Positions 48,301 through 57,904 of a stretch of DNA of 64,000 nt are shown piece after piece. The notes beneath the pieces were generated by a model. It was not told the DNA's origin. It ran no database searches and saw only the letters and a program-made list of their open reading frames with translations. The stretch's first letter is position 1. Every line of letters begins with the position of its first letter. The DNA is taken from contig OY986966.1 in assembly GCA_963920575.1 (NCBI GenBank), forward strand, positions 22,825,656 to 22,889,655, read 5' to 3'. Source of the stretch: Narthecium ossifragum. Taxonomy: Eukaryota > Streptophyta > Magnoliopsida > Dioscoreales > Nartheciaceae. The position numbers and the translations under genes were made by a program.

Positions 48301-51300
48301 TAAGTTGGTTAATTAAACAATTTCGTTGTGGAAAAAGAAAGTAAATGGTAAATTAAAGCATGCCAAAAACCAATATATGCATATGTAGGATCCAAATAGA
48401 GATTGGATTAGAAAGATTCATTCACAACAAAAGACAATATATGAGACAAAAACGAATGTCAGTTGAAGAATACTTACAAGAGGCTTCTATATGCTAAATT
48501 CGCCGCTAAGAGCTTCCTAATTTAAATATTTGACATTACACCACTGTGATATTTGGGGACAAAATCCATATTGACTCTGGTGAGAATATAATACAACATT
48601 TTCAAGCCATCTATATTCCGGCACTAACCATTCTAAATATTTAAGCTGCTCTAGCTACAAAAATAGTTGAATTTTACTTTCTTATGTGATTCTATTTCTT
48701 CCTTCTAAGCTACTTGTAAATTGGGTTCAAACATGCCATAGCTAAATGTCCTATTTAGCATAACATGCATAATTAATACCTTTAATCGGACAGGATGGTC
48801 ATTCCATACCTTTTCTTTTAAAGAGGCTAACAAGAGCACATTAAGCAATGAATGTACAGAGGATCAACAATGAGTGAAGCCACCATCAGTAGACCAAGGA
48901 ATTTAAGGCTGCAAACCCAACCTTACAGTAAAAGAAGTACAAAGCTCAAAACTCCTCCACATAAAATACGAGTCATACATATCAGTCTCTAGCTAAAATA
49001 GTAAAACTGTGCAGATGCTAGACAGCTCAACATACTCGAATATTGCAGTATGGTTAGCAATATATTGACACTGTAACTGGTGTAGCCATATAATACAACC
49101 TGCTTACATATTAAATAAATGGCCTGCCGATATATATAAAGAAAATTATACATTTTAGATGAGGTACAATTGGAATCATGGCTTATAAGTTACCAATAAC
49201 CACATGGAGATATCATAATAAAAAACAAATGGAGTATTAGCCATGAGGAAGTTTGAGTGAAAACCAACATTTCCGAGTATGAGGATGGAAAAACATACCA
49301 AGTTTCAGAAACAAGGTGGACAAGACATCTAGAATATGCTCAGAAGGAACACCACACATATCAAGCATATCGTCAAATAATTCACAGATAGATGTAATGT
49401 TGATTGTCTCAAGGGAACTCTCCTTTCCATAGTTGCTCGAACGTTTAGCACTAACAAGAGATGATTTTTTATCATCCAGTAAGTTAAGAAGATCTTTTAA
49501 GATATCCGCAGCATGCTTGGACATATCGACATCAGAACACAAATAACCTAACAAATATAAGAATGCAAGAATGTTAGTAAGCACCTTTTGTCATTAAAGA
49601 TGATGCATCTGAATAGATGGCGAGATAGAGATAAAGTTGGAAAAGGTTTGCATGAAGACGGTTATAAGCTGTGCTTACAGTCCACGGTATGTATCCTATG
49701 TAAGCTAAAATTTGCACAGCTTGTTCATCTTCTACAAAACCCTAAGGCGACACCGATCAAAAGTAATCTACTTTGGTCCAAAGTGTACACAGGAATGTGG
49801 AAAGTGACAGTGAAGTTGATGGCATATATTAAGAAGCAAAAGTATAAGGCAGAAGAACATTAGTGCAAAGGAGGTTGAAAGTTCATTTGTCCACCTGTCT
49901 AATTCCCGTATCATGTTACCGATCACCATATCACTCTTTATTCTATCAAACTTTCCAATTAAAATTGAAAGCAAAGTAGAGAGGAGTTGAGGAGAGCTGA
50001 AATAGATTAATAGAACCAAATCCTACCATGCTCTAATCCCACCCATTCCAATGATTGCCGAGACCAAAGAAATTCCTCTTGTGGACAACTACTTAATGAG
50101 TTTGCAAGGATCATTCAAATTACCAAAACACGCACAGTATATGACGCTAATGTAGAGATGCCAGTGAATCCCAATGGCGGCTTGGGTTATGACATCACAT
50201 TCTCTCCTCTCATCATCTCCCGAGAATCTCTGCCACAATCCACTCTAACCAGCCACCCCATTTCGAATCTTCTCACCCAGCCCAAAGTAGAGGGCTCCCA
50301 ATGGTTTGGTCTTGTCATCTCCAATTAAGATTTTCTTCCATGTCTTCATGCCCTAAGCCTAGTGTCATTCCTTTCCTAAATGGACTAAGTGCTAGGCCTT
50401 TCCTACTCCATTATAGATGCCTCCTCTTCCGTAGATTCGGATTAGTAACAAGGGACCTAGCTAGGCTTCTAGTCTCTACCTCAGAGATGTCCATGCCCTT
50501 CTCAACGTCCAACGTCAAGAAGGAGGTGTTGGCTGCCCGGAATGATGCTAGAACCATCTACTCTGGACACCTTTCCACCATCTTCTTCAACCTCTTTCCC
50601 CTTGCCCGTAACTTTTGAACTACCAACACCACTTTTTCCCCTTTGACAAACTTTTGATTGTCCCCAATGGCGGTAGATTGTCAATGAAGCCATCTTCCCC
50701 CTTAGTCCCATCAATGCTAAAGAGGTGAACTTGCAGCGATAGTTGGTGGGATCAATTTTGCTCTCAAGCGGTGACAGTGCCAAATGCGTTGAAGATGACA
50801 TAGGCAAATCAAACGTGCAGTGTTGTTGAAGTTGAGGTTAAGGGCCTTTGTGGAGTCCATTACCTCTTTACTTTGCCTTTGGCAGCAAACGCCAAGCTAG
50901 TGAGGTCACCTGAACCATCATGTTTAATAGGATGATATTTGATTGGCCGGCTCCAACAAGTTGTAGCTAAAACCACGAAAATGGGGCTTCCTGCAGTTAT
51001 GGAATTTGGATATATTCAAGGAAATAAGAGATACACGAAGGATATCTAGGGATAGACAAGGCAACTTTCGAGGATGCTCATGTCAGGTGAACGAGAATTA
51101 GCGTTAAACAAAGCAATTTTGTGGTTACGTCTCGATACTAGATTAATGCAAGCAAACCGAAGGAAGTTGCAAGGAGGCAAGCACTTTCGCGTGAGGTAGA
51201 GAGATGACTGGTGCTGGGGCTAGTCTGTAAGTAGTCAATACATAGGTATAATTCTCACGCCAAAGCAGTGGGATTCAACTAGCATACAAAAAGAAACGTG

Positions 51301-54300
51301 GCAAGAAAGGGACCATATGGAGAAAGGCGTTGGTTTGGATCGAATCAATCAGATATAAAAGCTTTTCATTTGGGCTTTATAAAAAATTAAAAAGATTAAA
51401 AAAAATTGGATGAGAAAGCTCTCTAACAGAAACGCAGGCACATTGAAGAACAAAATTGATTTTCTACAACATAAAATGACAAATATGGAGATGTTCCTCG
51501 AAATAAGGGCATACCAAACGAGAGTTGGTTCCATTATTTCCTCCTTTTTGTAGTAGATCAAAAGGATGACAATAATGAGCAATCAGAGAGCTCTATCTAC
51601 AAGAGACAAAAAGGGTTTGAGATTAAAGCCATTCACTAGGCCTTTTCATGCAATGAGAGCCAACTGTCTAAAGATTGCAAGGATGAATATGGTTTCAAAA
51701 CTCAACTTCAGCCCAGATACTCGAGCTAAGATAGATAACTACTTGATCGCTGTGCAAGAATTGAGGAAGGCTCAGGGGATGGTTGTATCCTGCGGGATAG
51801 AGATGGCCAACAAGAGGAGAGATTTGATTCATGCGCTAAAATGACAACATACTAGAGTGCATGGATAAAGCTAAATTTTCTTCCAGGAAACGCTATCATA
51901 AAAGCTCAACTATGTTAATTGAGGGACCCACGTTACTCAATAGAGAGAAGGGGAGCCATGTAGCAGTCTAGACTCTAGAGTAGGAAGTCTGGTAGAGGTG
52001 AGCAAAAAAGTTGGGAAAACACATAGCACAATTCGAGTGGAGCAATGGACTTGGCAGCAATCTAAGTTAGAAGGGGATATTGGCAAGAAGATAGTCAAAC
52101 AATTCTGATTGTTCAAAAACCCCCACTGTGAGCCAATGTAAAATACACGGCTGCTGGAGAATAGAATGCTTCAATAGCATAGGAATGGTTGTTACACAAT
52201 TATGCCATTTGAGAAATTTCTAGGTGGTACATGTGAAGGTTTGAGGCGGAGATCATGCAATTTCTCCAAGATACTAAGAAGAAGATGAGAGCAACCAGAA
52301 TAGGCGAAGTAGTCACAACATTGCAGTGAGGGAAGCACCTAAATCGAAAAGATATGCAATACAAGACTTTAAATGATATTGCACTAGGATAAATTATTTG
52401 TGATAAGCAAAACTTTAATTAGGAAAGGAAATTTTAGTAGTTGTCAATACATATTACCTATGAAAAGAACGCATCTAAACACGTACCTGCAACTGAAGTG
52501 AATACAAGAGGAAAAATCTTCATACATGTGCTTCGTTGTGCATGATAAAGCTTGCTCATAATGTTTCTCAATAGAGTTGATGAAGAAATGATAGTATCCG
52601 CGGGATTCTTCTTGTCGGAAGATATATATGTTGCAAGAGTGAGAATAATATATTCGCCTTCACAGAGAACAACTTGATCTTCAGAGTCTTCCAAAAGTGC
52701 CTCAAGAAGACTAAGAATGGGTCTTGAAAGCAGAGAAAAATTAGACCCCAAACGCTTGCAGACATCAGAGAAGATATACATCCTTGCTTTCTTGGAGAGA
52801 TTTGGCACAGTAAGTTTCACAGTATTTAGCATGTGGAGAATCTCCATGTGCTCTATCTTTGAAGGCATTGTACTCCCCAGTTTAATGGCATGCTCATTAG
52901 AATAGATTTCTGATGCAAAAGTGATATGCATATTGTACACAGATACTACAACTTTACTTGCCTTTTTTATAACGAATGAACTCTGAAAAGACCTGAAAAC
53001 CTTCTCAATGCATTCTTGGGCACATCGGCGAACCTGAACCACATATGAGACAAGAAACAGCAGTTAATATCAGTTAGTACCATAGATATCTTCAATCACA
53101 ATATCAATCTGAAAATGTCATTACATATGGATGCAAAATCAGCAGACAATACTAGTGCTGGCTACTAACCTAGAAGGTGGCAAACTAGGCATTATAGCCA
53201 TACCATAAAAGAATATCAAACAAGGAAAAAGGTCGTCAAACTACATTTTGAAACAAAATTGTGGTCCATGAAAGCAAAGGAAAAACTACAGCTTGATTCT
53301 AATAGGAACTCTTCAGGGGTAGGCTGGGGCATTACCTGGCATACTATGCCATGTTTTACTCAGTTGCCACTGTAAATGGCCTACGACTTTCGCAATCATT
53401 TAAAGTGAATGACACCTGACAACACAAACACATTTTGGTGAAGAAATTCAGCAATTGGCCGGAGCAAGTGTATCTGATTGTCGCACAATGATCGCCAGGG
53501 ACAGGCAGGCTAGGATGTGCATGCGTGTTCTATGTAGCAAATCACTTATCCCCATAGATCTAATACAACTACAGTGCTCAAAAATTTTAGAGCAGTTTTT
53601 ACATCAAGACCCAGGTAATGAAGCGAAAACGAAAATCTATCAAGCCATTGCTCTGCACATTTACAAGTCACTATATGCGCGGAAAGCTAATAGGAATAAG
53701 GTTATTAATGCAAATAACTTTCTTTAGCAGCGCCGAAACAAATGAATTCAACTTGTGAATCCCTAACAGAATTTCCAAGTTTTAACTATTAGAAGCACCA
53801 GGTTCAATCAAACATTTGCACTGCATTTCAACTTTTCAATCATCCAAAAGAATATAGAACCTGATATAAGAGAAGATAAAAGTAGCTCCAGCGATGTCAA
53901 TACCTTGGGACGGCGATCCAGAGAGAAAGCTAGCAGCGTCTCCAGTGGCAATTGGAACCCACTCCAATCTTCCAAATCGAGCCGCAGCGCCAAGTAACCC
54001 AAGGACTTCACCATTGACCGCACAGTCCCGGTGGCCGTTCCACTCGGCGGGTCCTTCAAGAAAACCACCACGATGGAGGCAGCGTCCGCGGCCTTGTGCG
54101 ACGAAATCGATTGCGGGGGGAGGAGGGGAAGCAAGATGGCGAAGAACGTGGCAATGGCTGCAGCGGCGTGGTGGTCGGCGCCACGGACGGCGGTGATGGC
54201 GGCGGCGAAGTAAGCGGGAGGGGTGAGGGGAAGGCCCTCCTCCTCAAGAATCGAGCGCATGGCCACGGCGGAGGCCAAGAGGTGGCGGTGCTGTGGAGCG

Positions 54301-54455
54301 GACGACCGGCCGTACCGGTCCATAAGAGCTTGGCATACGTCGGCGGCTTTGCCGATGGTTTCGTCGCCGGCTTTGAGGATGTTCTGGGAGTCGTCGTCAT
54401 CGAGCTCTTCCTCCATTTCTTTGTCAAGGTCTGTCTCCGCCCTCCTCTTATTCAT
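21348..54455 (-). CDS. RRP12: RRP12-like ribosome biogenesis HEAT-repeat protein
   Basis: Eighteen exons, in transcript order: 54455-53904, 53033-52487, 49547-49299, 48292-48201, 46913-46712, 46623-46442, 46275-46033, 44363-44173, 39217-39124, 39019-38963, 38882-38748, 35631-35569, 35447-35334, 33697-33539, 33460-33332, 33243-33142, 21898-21819, 21720-21348. They total 3564 bases, 1187 codons plus TGA, with no internal stop. Rrp12 is a nucleolar/nuclear HEAT/ARM-repeat factor for pre-ribosomal subunit maturation and export. Matching features are the N-terminal block ([20 protein letters not shown], then [20 protein letters not shown] across exon junction 1/2) and the NUC173-type middle. Later come [35 protein letters not shown] and LEILIRKCG, then a Lys/Arg-rich C-terminus (RERKRRRQ). 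The length is close to yeast Rrp12 and plant relatives. Introns 10 and 15 have GC donors. The least certain junction is intron 17. Confidence 0.93.
22990..23232. mobile_element. Foldback miniature element, GTGAGATACC repeats
   Basis: Left GCATGTGCA near 22990 and right GCGCATGTGC near 23213 are inverted relatives. Between them AGTGAGATACC-like units with ATTGATTGATCTA occur twice forward and twice inverted, so the element folds on itself. No target duplication could be fixed. Confidence 0.55.
23312..23665. mobile_element. Possible miniature element with GTGTTTGGTTG end
   Basis: It begins GGGGTGTTTGGTTGC and ends near GACCAACCAAATACC, which read backwards gives GGTATTTGGTTGGTC. A C9 run followed by an A run sits at 23431-23460. 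The boundaries are approximate and there is no clear target duplication. Confidence 0.35.
23670..23838. other. GGGATGGCAACGGGGCGGGG fragment
   Basis: A stretch starting near 23695 with a GC-rich GATGGCAACGGGGCGGGG phrase, continuing with CCCCGCC repeats. This phrase recurs in plant dispersed repeats. No ends are recognised. Confidence 0.3.
23839..25340. mobile_element. hAT-like non-autonomous element, TSD CTCTAAAG (copy 1)
   Basis: The ends are CAAGGATTGTCATGCCG and CGGCACGGCAATCCTTG, inverted repeats with two mismatches. CTCTAAAG occurs at 23831-23838 and 25341-25348, a perfect 8-bp duplication as made by hAT transposases. Next to each end are GGTACG and CCGGTACG-rich blocks. The interior has an AT-rich segment with a roughly 105-bp direct repeat (24074-24185 and 24331-24435) and a long C/T-rich tract (24510-25075). 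No transposase is present. It is homologous to copy 3 (42157-43355) in opposite orientation. Confidence 0.88.
25361..25625 (+). repeat. Copia 5' LTR
   Basis: Starts TGTTAATAGG, ends TTTGACA directly before the primer-binding site at 25626. TGAAAAGTCTCAGAATGATG lies near its end. Confidence 0.9.
25707..29706 (+). pseudogene. Copia Gag-Pol polyprotein remnant
   Basis: The order is Gag start at 25707 ([16 protein letters not shown]), two CCHC knuckles at about 26390-26490 ([28 protein letters not shown]), and protease DSGASNHMT (about 26710). Next come a GAG-pre-integrase HKRLGHPN block (about 27087) and integrase IHSDVWG (about 27275). Reverse transcriptase follows ([32 protein letters not shown], 28440-28670), with YVGDIV where YVDD is usual. 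RNase H closes the series ([18 protein letters not shown], 29260-29400). At least six stops or frameshifts break the frame, among them a TAG after Gag and others between reverse transcriptase blocks. It cannot make an active enzyme. Confidence 0.9.
29720..29733 (+). other. Copia polypurine tract
   Basis: ATTTGAGGGGGGA directly before the 3' LTR start TGTTAATAGG, the usual place and form for copia plus-strand priming. Confidence 0.8.
29734..29998 (+). repeat. Copia 3' LTR
   Basis: Same length as the 5' LTR; the terminal CA has become CG. The target duplication follows at 29999. Confidence 0.9.
30305..30520. mobile_element. Tourist-like miniature element, TSD TAA
   Basis: Ends GGGTGTGTTTGGTT and (reversed) GGGTTTGTTTGGTT; TAA at 30302-30304 and 30521-30523. 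A 3-bp T-A-rich duplication and this end fit PIF/Harbinger (Tourist-like) elements. Length 216 bp, with GGTGCAT-rich interior. Confidence 0.75.
33244..33331 (-). other. GC-AG intron 15 of RRP12-like gene
   Basis: The exon ends FRSK (AAAG) and the intron begins GCGCGC; no GT is available that keeps the frame and the conserved junction FRSK|VVIILEI. The acceptor is ATGCAG. The donor departs from the usual GCAAGT form. Confidence 0.75.
34690..35275. repeat. TA microsatellites among Tourist-like fragments
   Basis: (TA)n or TATG runs occur at 34928-34950, 35036-35050 and 35098-35142. Either side carry GATGCA-rich sequence; the right end (AACCAAACACACCC at about 35256-35269) resembles a Tourist end. 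No left end is recognised. It lies in intron 13. Confidence 0.5.
35632..38747 (-). other. Intron 11 of RRP12-like gene
   Basis: 3.1 kb. It holds the hAT-like element at 37198-37679; elsewhere I see no gene or element with defined ends. Bases 36365-36560 contain GTTTCAGCCAAACCGATCC-like sequence of uncertain origin. Confidence 0.8.
37198..37679. mobile_element. hAT-like non-autonomous element, TSD TTACCAGG (copy 2)
   Basis: The left end is CAAGGATTGCCGCGCCG and the right end GGGAAACCTTG. TTACCAGG at 37190-37197 and 37680-37687 is a perfect 8-bp duplication. Subterminal GGTACGTACCGCCGGCACGG and GGTAAATACCGCCCGGTAC blocks match the family. The interior from 37277 is a drifting hexamer array, CAATCC to CAATCA to CAATCT, then TATCTA units. 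Confidence 0.88.
38883..38962 (-). other. GC-AG intron 10 of RRP12-like gene
   Basis: The exon ends ...LSRIIK (AAG) and the intron begins GCATGG; the acceptor is ATGCAG before EHNWFC. The junction matches the plant RRP12 order, and no in-frame GT alternative exists. Length 80 bp. Confidence 0.75.
40293..40455. mobile_element. Short hAT-like miniature element, TSD TTTCTGGG
   Basis: The left end is CATGGTTTGAAGTTTTAG, and the right end reversed is CAAGGTTTAAAATTTCAG. TTTCTGGG at 40285-40292 and 40456-40463 is a perfect 8-bp duplication. The 163-bp interior is rich in CCGATA and CCGAAA. The CA.GG start is shared with the larger CAAGGATTG family. Confidence 0.85.
40850..41167. repeat. Three tandem 106-bp units
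   Basis: Copies start with GTTCCAGCCGGCATAGGGAA at 40850, 40956 and 41062, and each ends GTTAGAAATGAG. The first copy is the most diverged. CAAGGATTG immediately precedes the array (40838-40846), the same nine bases as the hAT-like ends, but no matching right end or duplication was found. Confidence 0.9.
42157..43355. mobile_element. hAT-like non-autonomous element, TSD CCATGAAC (copy 3)
   Basis: The left end is CATGGATTGCCATACCG (one change from CAAGGATTG) and the right end GATGACAATCCTTG. CCATGAAC at 42149-42156 and 43356-43363 is a perfect 8-bp duplication. Near the left end a 19-bp unit (CCGGCCGGTACTGTGCGTA) is repeated about three times. A purine-rich tract (42395-42735) and AT-rich DNA follow. 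Bases 43040-43170 reversed match 23965-24050 of copy 1, showing the same family in inverse orientation. Confidence 0.88.
44364..46032 (-). other. Intron 7 of RRP12-like gene
   Basis: 1.7 kb, with the Tourist-like element at 44903-45130. GAGAGA-rich sequence at 44725-44780. No gene is seen. Confidence 0.8.
44903..45130. mobile_element. Tourist-like miniature element, TSD TTA
   Basis: The left end has GGTGCTTTGGTTGGG; the right end reversed is GGGGCTGTTTGGTTGGGGTGC. TTA lies at 44900-44902 and 45131-45133. Interior GATGCA-containing sequence resembles the elements at 30305 and 34690. The exact first base is uncertain. Confidence 0.6.
47186..47670. mobile_element. Mutator-like miniature element with GGT-rich core
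   Basis: The left end is GGGTGATTCTATATGCACCA and the right end reversed GAGAAATTCTATATATACCA. Both continue into CTACTCTCTACACCACA-like sequence, about 45 bases of imperfect inverted repeat. The flanks ATTTCAAAT (47177-47185) and ATTCCAAAT (47671-47679) are a 9-bp duplication with one mismatch, as expected of Mutator elements. The core (47275-47590) is a GGT/GGC/GGA microsatellite expansion open in several frames; I do not call it a gene. It lies in intron 4. Confidence 0.7.
49548..52486 (-). other. Intron 2 of RRP12-like gene, with possible retroelement debris
   Basis: 2.9 kb. Bases 50150-51230 have a different, more GC-rich character and read like decayed retroelement DNA, but no domain is firm. 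A 92-codon + strand frame (51566-51844, ATG to TGA; contains [15 protein letters not shown]) has no recognisable relative. I do not call it a gene. Confidence 0.5.
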
Positions 54456-54890
54456 GGCTCTCTCGGATTCGTACGATGGATGTATGGATGATAGGGGCGC
54501 GCAAGAGAGACGAAGGAGGTCTGGGGCGATTCTAAATACAGCCGAGGTTTTACCGGATACAAAATCCCCGCACTAAAATCTTTTTTTGTTAATATGTAGT
54601 GATAATTGGTGTTTATGTAATTTAAATGGAAATATTTAGTTAGGTCATCGTACTTTTTTTTCTTTTAAGGCATTTAGTTCGTAATATATTTTTTATAGAT
54701 AATTGGTGTTTACACCATATTTGTGAAACTTATTGATGGCTACACCCTATCATTAAGATTTAAGGTCTTAACACCATTTTAGATCAGTTATGGATAGTTA
54801 TTGTGGTTATTTATTTTTTGATGGCCATTTTACCCCTATGATAACCCAAATCCTAATTCCATCTACAACTCCATCATCCCCGTCCCTCTT
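54456..54890. promoter_or_regulatory. RRP12-like upstream region
   Basis: The 5' leader and promoter should lie here, on the - strand. No unambiguous TATA box stands out. Bases 54600-54800 repeat TTGGTGTTTA.A and ACACCAT phrases, possibly a miniature element fragment. Confidence 0.4.
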
Positions 54891-54901
54891 CCCTTTCTCT
54901 T

Positions 54902-55369
54902 ATGGCCATCCCTCTCCCAAGGTCCTCTGACCCTCCTGTCCCGTCCCCTCTCCATCCTCTCTCCCTGCAACGCTGCCGCCGCGCTCAAGAAGTGTGTCGC
55001 CTCCGATCCGTCATCACAGCGCGACAACGCCTCGTTTCCGTCGTCGACGGAGGTATTTGTGACGGACGACGCTTTCTATGTCTACTCCGACGACGCCGCC
55101 ACCCCACGCTGTTCGCGATGTGCTCATCTAAGCTCGTTATAGCCTTGCGCAACCCCGCGGCGGTGAGGATGCGGCGAGCCGCCACGCCGTATGCGACGCC
55201 GGCTGGCGCGCGGCAGGACAAGGTGGATGGTGCGTTGCCGGCGTTGAGGAAGATGACGGCGCGGGGTTTGATGGAAGGCTGGGTTTTCACCGGGGTGGCG
55301 ACGGGTTGGGTGGAGAAGAGAGCCGACGGAGGCGGTCTATGGCCCGGCGATGAGAACGATGGAGGCTGA
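54902..55369 (+). other. GC-rich open stretch, unrecognised
   Basis: A 155-codon frame from ATG to TGA in GC-rich DNA, divergent from the RRP12-like gene. Other frames on both strands are also open over about 300 bases, as happens in GC-rich sequence. The composition is Arg/Ala/Pro rich and I recognise no domain, splice site or relative. It may be the ruined first exon of a gene or chance. Confidence 0.25.
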
Positions 55370-55562
55370 CCAGGGGGTGGGGGAAGACGGTTTGGGCAGA
55401 GCAGAAGAGAGAATCGGGGGCGGGGGAAAGGAAATTAGAGGAGAGAGGGAATTTAGGCTGGCGGAGGAAAGAGAAAAGAAAGTGGAGAAGAAGATTAGTG
55501 TGTAGTTAGAGGGAATTTAGGCTGGCTTAAATAGAAAAAAGGGTTTAGAAACATGAAAAGGT

Positions 55563-55670
55563 TTAGAAAATAGAAGAAAATGCTTGAAAATATATGTAAA
55601 TTGTCTATTTTTCAATCATGGAAAGGTGTAGAAAATAGAAGAAAATCCTTAAAAATATATGTAAATGGAC
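55563..55670. repeat. Direct repeat of about 40 bases
   Basis: AGAAAATAGAAGAAAAT followed by CTT.AAAATATATGTAAAT occurs at about 55565 and again at about 55631, with intervening AATCATGGAAAGGTGT. Confidence 0.7.
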
Positions 55671-55881
55671 CAAACATTTGTATCACCCACAAAGAGAAAA
55701 GAGAATTCTGGGTCGAACATGTATATTTTCCACAAAAAGAAAAGAGAATACCGGATGAAACATGTGTATCAAGAACAAAGAGAAAAGAGAAAAGTGGGGG
55801 CAAACATGTGTATTCTCTTTTCTCTTTGTGTGTTAATGCACATGAATGCCTCCACTTTTCTCTTTTCTCTTTGTGCTTGAT

Positions 55882-55965
55882 ACTTCTCTTTGCAGAATTC
55901 TCTTTGCAGAATTCCCTTTGCAGAATTCCCTTTGTAGAATTCTCTTTGCAGAATTCTCTTTGAAG
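55882..55965. repeat. 14-bp minisatellite, block 1
   Basis: Six units of AATTCTCTTTGCAG and variants (CTC to CCC, GCAG to GTAG or GAAG). Dispersed TTCTCTTTTCTCTTTG phrases continue on both sides to about 56460. Confidence 0.9.
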
Positions 55966-56454
55966 AAACCAGTCTCTTTAAGCTGAATAAATGTATGGTT
56001 TCAAGTATTAAATTCTTCAGACAATTCTCTTTTCCCTTTACAATATTCTCTTTGCATTATATTTGAGTTATTCTCTTTTCTCTTTGTAATATACTCTTCA
56101 CAGAATTCTCGAATTAACTTCTTTCTCCTTTGCAGTTTTCCCTTTGCTATAAACACTTTGATTAGTATACAGAATAGATTCAGTTATTCTCTTTCAAGAA
56201 ATAACTCCGCAATATTCTCTTTGTAAAGTTAGCTGATTATGAAGCATATGAATCCAGAATTCTCTTCGCTATATTCTCTTTTATCTTTTTAACCACAATT
56301 CTCTTTTTCTCATCATGAATAATACACATGTTTTATCTAGAATTCTCTTTTCTCTTTGTGGTTGATAAGCATGTTTGATCTAGAATTCTCTTTTCTCTTT
56401 GTGTGTATTAGCACATAAATGCCTCCACTGTTCTCTTTTCTCTTTGTGCTTGAT

Positions 56455-56524
56455 ACTTCTCTTTGTAGAATTCTCTTTGCAGAATTCCCTTTGAAGAATT
56501 CTCTTTGTAGAATTCCCTTTGCGG
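56455..56524. repeat. 14-bp minisatellite, block 2
   Basis: Five units of the same 14-mer. About 70 bases before each block are also shared (GCCTCCACT.TTCTCTTTTC, GTGCTTGATACTTCTC), so a segment of about 140 bases including part of the array was duplicated. Confidence 0.9.
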
Positions 56525-57123
56525 CTGGGGAAGCAGGGGGGGCGGAGGAATGATTTGGAGTAGGGGGCGGAGGGCGAGTGGCGGAGTAGGGGGGCGGATC
56601 GGGGCTGGGGACACGGGGAACGCCGGATCGGGGCTGGGGTCGTGATAGTCTATTGTAGTAATTATCAAGGCATAATTTCTTTTTCAAAATTAAAAAAAAG
56701 AAAAGAAAAAAAACACGGGTAATGCAAAGTACATTCGATTTGTTAAAAAAAGGAAAAAGAATTGTGAAAAAAAGAGTCCGACGGAGGCTGCCGGATCGAC
56801 ACGGGGGATAGTGACGCCGGAAGGGGGCCGGAGACGCCGGAAGGTGGCTAGGGACGCCGGAAGGGGGCAGGAGACGCCGATTGGGGGTTGGGGACGCCGG
56901 AAGGGGGCCGGGGGGGTGCGGATATGGCTCTGGACGCCGGAAGGGGAGTGGGGACGTCGGAAGGGGGCTGGAGACGCCGGTTGGGGGATGGGGACGCCGG
57001 AAGGGGGCCAGGGGGGGCGCGGATCTGGGCTCAGGCGCCCGGATCTGGGGCTGAGGCGACTGGATCTGGGCTGAGGCGGCCGGATCGGGGCGGTAGATGC
57101 CGGAAGGGGGCTGGGGATGCCGG
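56525..57123. repeat. G-rich minisatellite left of gap
   Basis: From about 56800, units of GGGACGCCGGAAGGGGGC and longer variants (18-40 bases) repeat about a dozen times up to the gap. Bases 56525-56640 carry GGGGCGGA and GGGGCTGGGG repeats. The + strand is rich in G runs of 4-7. Confidence 0.85.
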
Positions 57124-57323
57124 NNNNNNNNNNNNNNNNNNNNNNNNNNNNNNNNNNNNNNNNNNNNNNNNNNNNNNNNNNNNNNNNNNNNNNNNNNNNN
57201 NNNNNNNNNNNNNNNNNNNNNNNNNNNNNNNNNNNNNNNNNNNNNNNNNNNNNNNNNNNNNNNNNNNNNNNNNNNNNNNNNNNNNNNNNNNNNNNNNNNN
57301 NNNNNNNNNNNNNNNNNNNNNNN
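57124..57323. other. Assembly gap, 200 N
   Basis: Exactly 200 undetermined bases between a G-rich and a C-rich minisatellite, so the true length is unknown. Confidence 0.98.
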
Positions 57324-57904
57324 GTACCCAGCCCCCGCCTGCTTCGCCCCGGCCAGCTCCGGCTTCCTCCGCCCTGCTTTGCCCTCGCCCCGCGCCCAGC
57401 TCCGTCAGTTGCCAGATCCACCGCCCAGACGCCAGTTTTGGTCGCCCCCTACCGCCTCCGGCCACAAGATCCCGCCGCCCCGCCGCAATCTAGTCGCCCC
57501 CACCGCGATCTGGTCGCCCCCGCCGCCTCCCGCCACCAGATCCCGCCGCGATCTGGTCACCCCCGTCGCCTCCCGCCACCAGATCTGGTCACCCCCGCCG
57601 CCCCGCCGCGATCTAGTCGCCCCCGCCGCCTCCCGCCACCAGATTTTGCCGCCCCGTCGCGATCTAGTCACCGCCGCCTCCCGCCACCAGATCCCGCCGC
57701 CCCCGCCGCGATATGGTCATCTCCGCCGCCTCCCGCCACCAGATCCCGCCGCCTCGCCACGATATGGTCGCCCCCACCGCGATATGGTCGCCCCTCTGCC
57801 CCAGCTCCCAGTCGCCCTCTGCCACCCTCCGCGATCCAAGCAACCATCTGCCGCCACCGCACCAGATCACCGCCGCTCTCCGCCCCCAACTCCCCCAAGC
57901 TCCC
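57324..57904. repeat. C-rich minisatellite right of gap
   Basis: Repeats of CCGCCTCCCGCCACCAGATC and CGCGATCTGGTCGCCCCC-type halves, combined in units of about 40-60 bases from 57430 to about 57790. It is open in several frames for composition reasons only. It ends at the LTR start. Confidence 0.85.

Noticed and set aside
54056..54576. Long GC-rich frames on both strands over exon 1 of the RRP12-like gene
   Set aside because: Other-frame and antisense readings of a GC-rich first exon; only the - strand frame starting at 54455 joins conserved downstream exons.
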